Assembly (NCBI GenBank): GCA_016715905.1
Contig: JADJXI010000004.1
Location: forward strand, 744,001 to 808,000
Reading direction: 5' to 3'
DNA length: 64,000 bases
Origin: Sphingobacteriaceae bacterium
GTDB taxonomy: Bacteria; Bacteroidota; Bacteroidia; B-17B0; Aurantibacillaceae
Positions 9,027 to 16,718 of this stretch are shown here, one piece after another; the first letter of the stretch is position 1, and the number at the start of each line of letters is the position of its first letter. Below the pieces are notes generated by a model, which saw only the letters and a list, made by a program, of their open reading frames with translations, did not search any database and was not told where the DNA came from. The translations under genes were made by a program, and so were the position numbers.

Positions 9027-9458
9027 ATGAATAAGCACTTAAAAATTTCCAACTCAGTCACCATTACTTGTACACCGAAGCGCTTGTGGCAGGTTTTAAC
9101 CGAACCTGAACTGATAAAGATTTACTTATATGGAACTGAAACACTAACGGATTGGAAAATTGGAAGTGATATTGTATTTCAAGGAGAATATGAAGGTCAC
9201 AAATATCGAGATCATGGGAAAATATTAGATATTATTTTACATGAAAAAATACAATATAGTTATTGGAGTGGTTTTAGTGGTTTAGCCGATAAGCCGGAAA
9301 ATTATCACACGATTACTTATAGAATTAAATCCAATGGAGAAAATTGTGAATTTACCTGGGAGCAGGAAGGATTTGCCGATGAAAGCAGAAGGGATCACAC
9401 CCAAAAAAACATGCCTGAATTTTTAAGTTCCATTAAAAAATTAGCAGAAATAGTTTAG
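9027..9458 (+). CDS. SRPBCC (AHSA1/START-like) domain protein
   Basis: Small cytoplasmic protein of 143 residues made of one START/Bet v1-like helix-grip domain. The typical N-terminal pattern is visible: TPKRLWQVLTEPELIKIY, then LTDWKIGSDIVFQGEYEG, a YSYWSGFSGL strand, and ITYRIKSNGENCEFTWEQEG towards the end. Members of this AHSA1-type group bind hydrophobic ligands or act on Hsp90 ATPase; the ligand here is unknown. The gene lies 30 bp behind the radical SAM gene and 43 bp before a secreted-protein gene, so the three could form a transcript. The spacer after it contains the hairpin described at 9479-9511. Confidence 0.88.
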   Translation: MNKHLKISNSVTITCTPKRLWQVLTEPELIKIYLYGTETLTDWKIGSDIVFQGEYEGHKYRDHGKILDIILHEKIQYSYWSGFSGLADKPENYHTITYRIKSNGENCEFTWEQEGFADESRRDHTQKNMPEFLSSIKKLAEIV

Positions 9459-9478
9459 TTTTTTATGGAATTAATACT

Positions 9479-9511
9479 TTTTCATCATCTTAACAGTAAA
9501 GATGATGAAAA
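9479..9511 (+). promoter_or_regulatory. Perfect 13-bp hairpin enclosing a start codon
   Basis: TTTTCATCATCTT (9479-9491) is the exact reverse complement of AAGATGATGAAAA (9499-9511), separated by the 7-nt loop AACAGTA. One more wobble pair is possible outside the stem. The ATGATG start of the next gene (9502-9507) lies in the 3' arm. The arms carry no T-run after them, so a simple terminator is less likely than a translation-limiting structure. Confidence 0.6.
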
Positions 9512-10038
9512 GTTATTTTATTTATGTGTTTCTTACACTATTAGCCATAGCTAGCATTGGTAACGCACAAAAAATACCAGTTTCGAATTTAGAAAATACT
9601 AGATCTGAAATACAACAGAAAGCTATTTATTTAAATGAAAATTGGAAAAGAATTTCCGATAGCAGTCAGGCTTCCTTTAAACGTATAACACTTTTAAAGG
9701 ATAATAATAATTTGCTACCCATGGGCGCATGTGGCAAGAAAAACTGGGAATTATACGGTTACAGAGATTCTTCTTCCAAATATACACTGCTTAATGGAGA
9801 ATATTATTGGTTTGATTCCAAAAAGAGACTCAGTTCAGTACATTCATTTAAGGACGGGAAATATAAATACTGCAAAGAGTATTATAAAAACGGAGAATTG
9901 AAGCAATTTTTTAATTACGAAAGTGATTCATTAAACTCATTATGGTCGGTGACGCTGTACTCCAAAAAAGGGAAAATTAAAACAATGTATTTGATGAAAT
10001 CGGATGAACATGGAAAATGGCCTAAAACAAGAGATTAA
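9502..10038 (+). CDS. Secreted protein with MORN/YwqK-like motifs, unknown function
   Basis: Protein of 178 residues with a clear signal peptide (MMKSYFIYVFLTLLAIASIGNAQ, cleavage after Ala-Gln region near residue 22). The mature part has an N-terminal helical stretch and then short aromatic/Gly repeats of the form LNGEYYWFDSKKRL, FKDGKYKYCKEYY and NGELKQFFNYESD, which resemble the MORN-variant repeats of YwqK-type proteins that occur in many Bacteroidota secreted proteins. There is no T9SS domain. The two adjacent ATG codons at 9502 and 9505 are both within a 13-bp hairpin, so translation may be regulated. Function unknown; family assignment is tentative. Convergent with the alpha/beta hydrolase gene 16 bp downstream. 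Confidence 0.7.
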   Translation: MMKSYFIYVFLTLLAIASIGNAQKIPVSNLENTRSEIQQKAIYLNENWKRISDSSQASFKRITLLKDNNNLLPMGACGKKNWELYGYRDSSSKYTLLNGEYYWFDSKKRLSSVHSFKDGKYKYCKEYYKNGELKQFFNYESDSLNSLWSVTLYSKKGKIKTMYLMKSDEHGKWPKTRD

Positions 10039-10054
10039 ACCAATATTATTTTCT

Positions 10055-10738
10055 TTATTTAGTTTCCTTGCATATTAATTCACACAAGAATAAAACATCA
10101 ATAGTTTCTAGTATATGAGCACCATGATTTATGGAAATGAATTTTGAATGGGGTATTAAACTAGCAATATGCTTTGATTCCTTTTCGCTTACCATTTTAT
10201 CGCCTTCGCTCAAACAAATACACACCGGGTTTGTAATCTTTTTAAAATCCTGTTCTTCTATAGGATTCTTCTCCCCCATCGCATGCATCATTCGGCCGGT
10301 TTTCTGCAATAACTCGCGCCAAGATTCTCCATGCAATTCTTGTAGTATATGTGCGAATTTCGGAATTTTAGCTGCAATTAATTCCGGATTTAAATTTTTT
10401 ATTTCCTTTGATGCAATTTCCGGATTCCATTCAAATTTAGTACCTAAACAAATTATCACATTCAATAAACCGGGATTTTGCAAAACGGTATACAAAGCAA
10501 CATAACCTCCCATACTATACCCAAAAACATCAACACCTTGTAATTTGTTTTCATCAATAAATTCGGCTAATTCGTTCGAAAATTGTTCAATTGAAAAACC
10601 TTTGGCAAAAGTTTTTTTTCCATGACCCGAAAAATTAAACGTGTATACCTTTTTCCCTTGCGAAGATAAATTTCTTTGAAGTGCATTAAACTGAACATCG
10701 CTACCTAAAGCGCCGTGCAATAAAATTATTGAACTCAT
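10055..10738 (-). CDS. Alpha/beta hydrolase
   Basis: Hydrolase of 227 residues with the full fold. The oxyanion region is HGALGS (residues 8-13), the nucleophile elbow is GYSMGG with Ser75, the likely acid is Asp180 (SEGDKMV) and the catalytic His is His208 (NHGAH). Without a signal peptide it is cytoplasmic; the substrate cannot be deduced. The ATG at 10738 overlaps the TGA stop of the upstream sensor-phosphatase gene as ATGA, which decides the start against the TTG at 10744 and indicates translational coupling. The coupling suggests that the hydrolase is made together with the SpoIIE-type phosphatase, but a shared function is inference. Confidence 0.9.
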   Translation of the reverse strand: MSSIILLHGALGSDVQFNALQRNLSSQGKKVYTFNFSGHGKKTFAKGFSIEQFSNELAEFIDENKLQGVDVFGYSMGGYVALYTVLQNPGLLNVIICLGTKFEWNPEIASKEIKNLNPELIAAKIPKFAHILQELHGESWRELLQKTGRMMHAMGEKNPIEEQDFKKITNPVCICLSEGDKMVSEKESKHIASLIPHSKFISINHGAHILETIDVLFLCELICKETK

Positions 10739-13700
10739 AAACAAACTCCAATAACCAACACATCATCAACCTGTTCATGATTACCTTTCCATTCTTCAAA
10801 TGTATTCTTAAGAACAAGTTTTTGTTGAGCTGAATTCTGATTGATAATTTCAGAAATTAATTTATGCATGTTGGCCACCATTAATTTTTTACCTCTGGGT
10901 CCACCAAACTGATCAGCAAAACCATCACTAAAAATAAAAAACTTATCTCCTTTTTCAACATCTATCACGTGATTAGCATACAATCTACTCTCTTCTAACT
11001 CTAATCCTCCAATAGGATATTTAGTTGGTTTAATTACTTCAACTTTATAATTTTCTTTTTTACGGTACAACCAAAGCGGACGGTTAGCCCCGGCAAACTC
11101 TACTTTAGCACTCTTTTTATGAATAGCACATAGGGCGATATCCATACCATCTCTCCTTTGACTTTCACGTTCATTACTACTCAAGGCTTGTTTTACTCCT
11201 TTATGTAATTCAAGTAAAATATCACCCGGGCTAACTGCCAGTTTAGCATGCAGAATTTCATTCAGAATGGTATTTCCGACAATGCTCATAAAGGCACCGG
11301 GTACCCCGTGACCGGTACAATCTGCTGCAGCTATATATTTAATTTCGTCTGTTTCATAAAACCAGAAAAAATCACCACTAACTATATCTTTAGGCTGGTA
11401 AAATATAAACGCATCATTAAACGATTGTTCTGCTTTTATAATGGAAGGAAGTAAGGCTTCTTGAATATTCTTAGCATATTTAATACTATCGGTAATTTCA
11501 GTATTCTTATGTTCAATTTCCTGTTTCTGTAAAATAACTTCCTTATTAATATTTTCAACTTTTTCTTTTTCTTCCCTTAACTCTTTAGTTCTGATTAAAA
11601 CTGTTTTTTCCAATTTAATATTACTTTTCTTTAATGCATTGGTTTTATACGCATTATAGGCGGCTATACCGACTAAAACTAAAATAACTGACAAGGAATA
11701 AAACCACCACGTTTTATACCAAGGGGGCAAAATTTCAAATGCAAAAGTTGCCGGTGTTTCATTCCAAACACCATCATTATTCATTGCTTTAACACAAAAC
11801 GTGTACGTGCCTGGCGGCAATGACGGATAAGTAATTTCAGTAGTTCCTATTTCCGGACTCCAGCTTTTTTCTAAACCGGCAAGTTGATATTTATAACGAA
11901 CTTTTTCAGGAACCGTTAAACTTACACCATCATATTTGAAATTTAAATTATTTTTATCATACGGTAAAACCAAATTTTTAGGTAAATGGTTTATGGAATC
12001 AAAGCCTTCACAATATTTTTGAATATCATCTAATCCAAATGAGAGTTCAACATTTACTACATGTACTTTTGGTTCGAGTTGATTTATGAAATCATGTACC
12101 GGATCGTAAATTTGCAAACCATTTATTGTGCCAATAAAAATTCTATTACTTTCATCAATTGCAATAGCATTAGCATTGGACTCTTTACTTAATAACCCTT
12201 CTTCTTTTACAATTTGTTTTAAGTGTAATTCTCCTTTGTAATATTTGTTTAAATCTAAAATCCCAATATTACTATTTCCACCTATAAATAATTTATTTTG
12301 CCTATCTATTGCTAACAAACAAATATTAGAACTGGTAACATGGTATCCTTTTCCAATTAAATTAAAACTTTGATTACTGAAATGGTAAAGTCCTTTTTCA
12401 GTTCCCAACCAAACATTGTTATATTTATCTCCTACAATAGCATTTATTCGACCAGTAATAAAACCATTCAGCTTATTGTAATATGTTAATGAAGCGGCAT
12501 CCTTTTTGATTACTCCAAAATCTGTAGCAAACCATAAATTTCCTTTATTATCTTCCCTAATACAATAAATACTTAATTCCTCTCCTACAGGGCATAATTT
12601 ATTTACATCGTGACATTCTTCAATATTTTCATTTTGAAGTTTATATAATCCATTGGTAGTACCAATATATACTATTCCATTTTTATCTTCATATAAACTG
12701 TAAATGTATTTCCTTCTAATCAGGTTATTTTCAATAGTAATAAACTTTTCATTTTCAAAATAACACAAACCTTCTTCAGTTCCGAAATATAACCTTCCTG
12801 CCTTAGTGCAAATAATGCTATTGATATTGTTATCAACCGGACCAACACTCGTTTTAAAATCATTTTTAAAAACTTCGATCTGCTCATTTTTAATTCTCAC
12901 TGCTCCAAAGCCGGTTATTGCTAACCAAGTATTTTTATCTTTATCAATACAAACTGAAGTAATATAATTAGCGGGTAAACCATCATTCTTACTCATGTAA
13001 GTGAATTTCTTACCCGAATATTTATACACTCCGCTTCCATTAGTTGCAATCCATAAATTTTGTTCCCGATCTAAAAGCAGATCTAAGACGTGACTATTAG
13101 TGAACCCTTTACTTGCTCTATAGCTTGAAATAATATTATTCTTAAAATCAGCTTTGATTAAACCTTCGCCAAATGAACCAAAATACAAAAGATTATCCTT
13201 AGCCTTTTCAATACATGTAAAAGATACATTCATGTTTTTATTAAATTCTTGTACCGATGAAATTTTATCATTAGTGTCGATTTTATTTAAACCGGTTTGA
13301 GTACCAATTAGTATTTCCCCTTTTTCTGTTTCATTAATTGAAAAAACATAATCGTTTGTTAATCCATTGGCAGTAGAATAATGACTGTACTTATTTTGGG
13401 GAAGATTAAACTTGATGGCACCGTTTTGAATTGTGGCAAACCAAATATTTTGTTTTCCATCTATATAAATTCTGTACACAGAACTGTTTTCAAGAATAGA
13501 ATCTCCTTTTAACTCTTTAATTGAACCTGATTCATAAATAAAAACACCCCTGCTGGTTGCGATATATAATTTGTTATTGTAAAATTTAGTATGGAAAATA
13601 AATGTAGAAAGTAATCCGTTCTTTTCATTGTAATTAGTGAACGTTTTGTTACTATAAACGCTTAATCCTTTTCCGGTTCCAAAATATAATTCTCCATTCC

Positions 13701-13965
13701 CATTCCCGCTTATTGAATAAACTACATTATTAGCTAACCCATCATTAGTGTTTAAATTAAAAAAATGTTTGCCATCAAATTTGCTTACACCTCCGCTATT
13801 GGTTCCAAACCACAAATAACCCTTCTCATCCTGATAAATACCCAATACTTGAGATTGCGGTAAACCATCTTCTGTACTGTAATTTTGAAAATTATGGCTT
13901 TGAGCATAAAGCGTATTATAATTTACATAGCAGTAAAATAACAGGAAAAGGATAATTGCTCTCAT
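10735..13965 (-). CDS. Two-component-propeller sensor with SpoIIE/PP2C phosphatase output
   Basis: Membrane signalling protein of 1076 residues. After a signal peptide (to about residue 21) come about fourteen regulator-propeller repeats of the type GYLWFGTNSGGVSKFDGKHF, enough for two seven-bladed propellers in the periplasm. Then a Y_Y_Y domain (about 665-750, KYQLAGLEKSWSP), one transmembrane helix (about 755-775), a coiled coil (about 780-845) and a SpoIIE-type PP2C phosphatase domain from about residue 855, with the metal-binding patterns SGDFFW, AADCTGHGVPGAFMS and FSDGFADQFGG. The build resembles hybrid two-component sensors of Bacteroidota, except that the output is a Ser/Thr phosphatase rather than a histidine kinase. 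The target, possibly an anti-anti-sigma protein, is not evident nearby. The start is 8 bp after a -7 box. Confidence 0.93.
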   Translation of the reverse strand: MRAIILFLLFYCYVNYNTLYAQSHNFQNYSTEDGLPQSQVLGIYQDEKGYLWFGTNSGGVSKFDGKHFFNLNTNDGLANNVVYSISGNGNGELYFGTGKGLSVYSNKTFTNYNEKNGLLSTFIFHTKFYNNKLYIATSRGVFIYESGSIKELKGDSILENSSVYRIYIDGKQNIWFATIQNGAIKFNLPQNKYSHYSTANGLTNDYVFSINETEKGEILIGTQTGLNKIDTNDKISSVQEFNKNMNVSFTCIEKAKDNLLYFGSFGEGLIKADFKNNIISSYRASKGFTNSHVLDLLLDREQNLWIATNGSGVYKYSGKKFTYMSKNDGLPANYITSVCIDKDKNTWLAITGFGAVRIKNEQIEVFKNDFKTSVGPVDNNINSIICTKAGRLYFGTEEGLCYFENEKFITIENNLIRRKYIYSLYEDKNGIVYIGTTNGLYKLQNENIEECHDVNKLCPVGEELSIYCIREDNKGNLWFATDFGVIKKDAASLTYYNKLNGFITGRINAIVGDKYNNVWLGTEKGLYHFSNQSFNLIGKGYHVTSSNICLLAIDRQNKLFIGGNSNIGILDLNKYYKGELHLKQIVKEEGLLSKESNANAIAIDESNRIFIGTINGLQIYDPVHDFINQLEPKVHVVNVELSFGLDDIQKYCEGFDSINHLPKNLVLPYDKNNLNFKYDGVSLTVPEKVRYKYQLAGLEKSWSPEIGTTEITYPSLPPGTYTFCVKAMNNDGVWNETPATFAFEILPPWYKTWWFYSLSVILVLVGIAAYNAYKTNALKKSNIKLEKTVLIRTKELREEKEKVENINKEVILQKQEIEHKNTEITDSIKYAKNIQEALLPSIIKAEQSFNDAFIFYQPKDIVSGDFFWFYETDEIKYIAAADCTGHGVPGAFMSIVGNTILNEILHAKLAVSPGDILLELHKGVKQALSSNERESQRRDGMDIALCAIHKKSAKVEFAGANRPLWLYRKKENYKVEVIKPTKYPIGGLELEESRLYANHVIDVEKGDKFFIFSDGFADQFGGPRGKKLMVANMHKLISEIINQNSAQQKLVLKNTFEEWKGNHEQVDDVLVIGVCL

Positions 13966-13972
13966 TATATTT

Positions 13973-13980
13973 CAAATATA
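13973..13980 (-). promoter_or_regulatory. -7 promoter element of the propeller-phosphatase gene
   Basis: On the minus strand the sequence reads TATATTTG, an exact match to TAnnTTTG. It lies 7 bp before the ATG at 13965, implying a very short or absent 5' leader. No TTG at the usual spacing is seen; the region upstream is the terminator hairpin of the preceding gene. Confidence 0.5.
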
Positions 13981-13985
13981 AGAAA

Positions 13986-14009
13986 AAAGCCAAACGTATG
14001 TTTGGCTTT
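13986..14009 (-). terminator. Rho-independent terminator after the first T9SS paralogue
   Basis: Ten-bp stem AAAGCCAAAC / GTTTGGCTTT with a four-base loop (GTAT), followed on the minus strand by a run of six T. It sits 25 bp behind the stop at 14034. Confidence 0.85.
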
Positions 14010-14033
14010 ATATTTAGATGGTTATAATTTATT

Positions 14034-16712
14034 TTAATTTATTAAAATTTTAATTGTTTTCAGCTGACCATCTTCTTTAATATGCAGAAAATATAATCCG
14101 GATTTCAAATCTTTATGATCACTGATTATCGTTAATTGCTTACTTTCTTCAAGCGACTCCGGATATATTGTACTTACTTTTTTACCCAAAACATCATACA
14201 ATTCAACATTTAGAACAACCGGTTTTACAAAATCAAATTCGATGTATATTTTTCCATTTGATGGATTAGGGTAGATTTTATAATTTTTCTCGGCTATCAC
14301 TTTTTCATTTATACCAACAAATATTGCAGGATGAATTTTAGCGGAATCCACAATAAAATCTAAATCAAAAAACTGATCATTTCCGGTTAACACAACTTTA
14401 TGGTATGTACCATTAGTGTCTAATCCCGGAATATCAACCAACACAAAATAAGATTCTCCGGCTATATTATTTGGTAATCCGGATAAAGTATAAGAACCGT
14501 TTGGCAATGTTCTATCTTGCGCACCAATATTTCCTCCGGGATTTCTTCCTCCTTTAACACTTATTCCTTTAATCGGTTGTCCGGGTACTGTTATTCCGGC
14601 TCCTTTCTGTCCATATTTCAATCCCTCTACAATTTTACCGCTCAATATCCCATTTCCAACGCCAAAATTTGTCAATTCTTTCACGTCCACATTTACTAGG
14701 TCAGAAGTAGCGCAACTATGATAAAAAATATTGGCGTCCTTCCATCCTGTTTTATTAGGAGCATAGGTTGTAATTAAAGTATTAGAAGTTGGATTAGCCT
14801 GAATAATATAACTGCCTTCAGGAACGGCTAAAAAATTATAGGCGCCTCCGCTTAAATTTTGTTTTACTACTGTATCAAACTTGGTGAATTGAGATTCATA
14901 TTTAAATAAAACTACTTGGCCATTTACCGGAACAGGCGTTACTGTATTACTGGTTACCGTACCTGAAATATTTGTGAGTGGATTTACCGTTACAGTTCCA
15001 CTAAAACATGCACCTCCTGAAGGAACACAACCTCCATCACCTTTAACAAAATAAGAAGTGGTTACTGTTGGGCTAACTACTAATAATGTTCCGGTGTTAA
15101 CTAATGTACCACCGCAGGTACCGGTGTACCATGACCAATTGGGAGCATCATTTAATTGTCCGATAAGTGAAAAGGTTACACTAGCACCTTGGCAAATATT
15201 ATTACCGGACTGAAAAAACGAAGACAAAGCCGGTAAATTACAATTTGAATACTTAGCCATAAAAAAATCAACGGCTCCAAAATTATTTACCGTACTTGTT
15301 GAAGGCCCCGGATCCATGTCCATAGTTTTGGAATGATTTCCTGCTAAATAAACATCCGTACCATTTAGATGAATGTATGATGGATAACTATTCGGATTAG
15401 AATCACTGCTACCTAAAACATAAACATTACTCACATTTGCATTGGATAAATCATAACTACCCATAAAAATATCAATGCCCGGCAAAGCAATGGCACTAAC
15501 CGTGTAACTTCCGCCATTCAAATCAAAATTAACTACATTACCAAAACTACCTGTAACAAAAAATCTATTATTTCCGTTAATTGCCAAAGCATTTGGAGTA
15601 ACATCCACTCCTGTAAAAGCAGAACCGGTTAACTTACCCCAAATTCCGGTTCCGGTACCTCCGGTTAGTAATCCCAAAAACATATCATTAAAAGTTGATA
15701 AACCTACTTTTAATATATTATTTACAACCGGCCCCGGATCGTTATCAAAAGTTAAACTCTTTACAGCGCCAGATACAAGCACATCCCCATTATTAGTGAA
15801 TTTTACACTGGAACCAAAATCAAAATCCGGACCTCCATAAGAACCTGCCCATAAAAATGCACCTGACGCATCGTACTTGGCTACAAAAATATCTTCTGCT
15901 CCTGCAGAAACAATTGTATTGGTACCTACGCCCGGATTTACATCTACTGTATAATCAAATCTTCCTGTAATAGCTACTTCACCGGTTGCGTTCACATCCA
16001 CTGCGTAAGCATGATCGTATCCAGCCCCACCAATACTAAATGACCAAATATGATTTCCTAGATTATCTAATTTCAACACAAAGGCACTTTCAAAACCATT
16101 ATTTGTTAATGTACTTACGCCAATAATATCCGGATCAAAATCACAATTCATATTGAAATAACCAACTATATGTACACTTCCACTTGGCGTTACTTTCATT
16201 GCTATTGGGTCTACATTGGTTGACAATTGTCCAACTTTTTTATGCCATTGGTAATCGCCATTACTGTTTAACTTCACAATAAACATATCACTTTGATCAG
16301 CTGTTACTGTTTGTGTTCCGGGTCCGGGATCAAAATCAAGTCCTCCGCCCTGAAAATAACCGGTAACATAAACATTTCCTGTTGCATCAATTCCTATAGC
16401 TTGACCAGCTGCATTAGCCGTTCCTGTAAAAGTTTTAACCCAAACCAATGCCCCATTGCTTGTGTATTTTGCCACATACGGTTTAAACACCAAACTCTCA
16501 ATTGCATTTCCAATTCCGGGATCAAAATCAACATTTCCATTGATAACCCCGGTAATAAATGTATTACCTGTAGCATCCGTTACGGCTGCATTTAAATAAT
16601 CATTTCCACCACTACTTCCAAAACCATTTGACCAGGTATGTGTGAAGTTTATCTGAGCATTAATTAAGGTACTTAATAATAATGCTACTAGAACAGATAT
16701 TTTATTTTTCAT
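14034..16712 (-). CDS. Secreted SBBP-repeat protein with T9SS type A sorting domain (paralogue A)
   Basis: Protein of 892 residues exported by Sec (signal to about residue 19) and then by T9SS. Residues to about 490 form repeats around DFDPGxG and FVAKY/VWVKTF-type strands, each about 50-60 residues, matching the SBBP beta-propeller family. An Ig-like segment follows (NWSWYTGTCGG, FVKGDGGCVPSGGACF), then prealbumin-like carboxypeptidase-regulatory segments (ISGTVTSNTVTPVPVNGQ), and finally the sorting domain starting KIYPNPSNGKIY near 815 and ending KTIKILIN. It is 6 bp from its upstream paralogue at 16719 and shares with it the whole architecture, so the pair arose by tandem duplication. The function is unknown; a surface or extracellular binding role is likely. 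Confidence 0.9.
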   Translation of the reverse strand: MKNKISVLVALLLSTLINAQINFTHTWSNGFGSSGGNDYLNAAVTDATGNTFITGVINGNVDFDPGIGNAIESLVFKPYVAKYTSNGALVWVKTFTGTANAAGQAIGIDATGNVYVTGYFQGGGLDFDPGPGTQTVTADQSDMFIVKLNSNGDYQWHKKVGQLSTNVDPIAMKVTPSGSVHIVGYFNMNCDFDPDIIGVSTLTNNGFESAFVLKLDNLGNHIWSFSIGGAGYDHAYAVDVNATGEVAITGRFDYTVDVNPGVGTNTIVSAGAEDIFVAKYDASGAFLWAGSYGGPDFDFGSSVKFTNNGDVLVSGAVKSLTFDNDPGPVVNNILKVGLSTFNDMFLGLLTGGTGTGIWGKLTGSAFTGVDVTPNALAINGNNRFFVTGSFGNVVNFDLNGGSYTVSAIALPGIDIFMGSYDLSNANVSNVYVLGSSDSNPNSYPSYIHLNGTDVYLAGNHSKTMDMDPGPSTSTVNNFGAVDFFMAKYSNCNLPALSSFFQSGNNICQGASVTFSLIGQLNDAPNWSWYTGTCGGTLVNTGTLLVVSPTVTTSYFVKGDGGCVPSGGACFSGTVTVNPLTNISGTVTSNTVTPVPVNGQVVLFKYESQFTKFDTVVKQNLSGGAYNFLAVPEGSYIIQANPTSNTLITTYAPNKTGWKDANIFYHSCATSDLVNVDVKELTNFGVGNGILSGKIVEGLKYGQKGAGITVPGQPIKGISVKGGRNPGGNIGAQDRTLPNGSYTLSGLPNNIAGESYFVLVDIPGLDTNGTYHKVVLTGNDQFFDLDFIVDSAKIHPAIFVGINEKVIAEKNYKIYPNPSNGKIYIEFDFVKPVVLNVELYDVLGKKVSTIYPESLEESKQLTIISDHKDLKSGLYFLHIKEDGQLKTIKILIN

Positions 16713-16718
16713 AATTTA

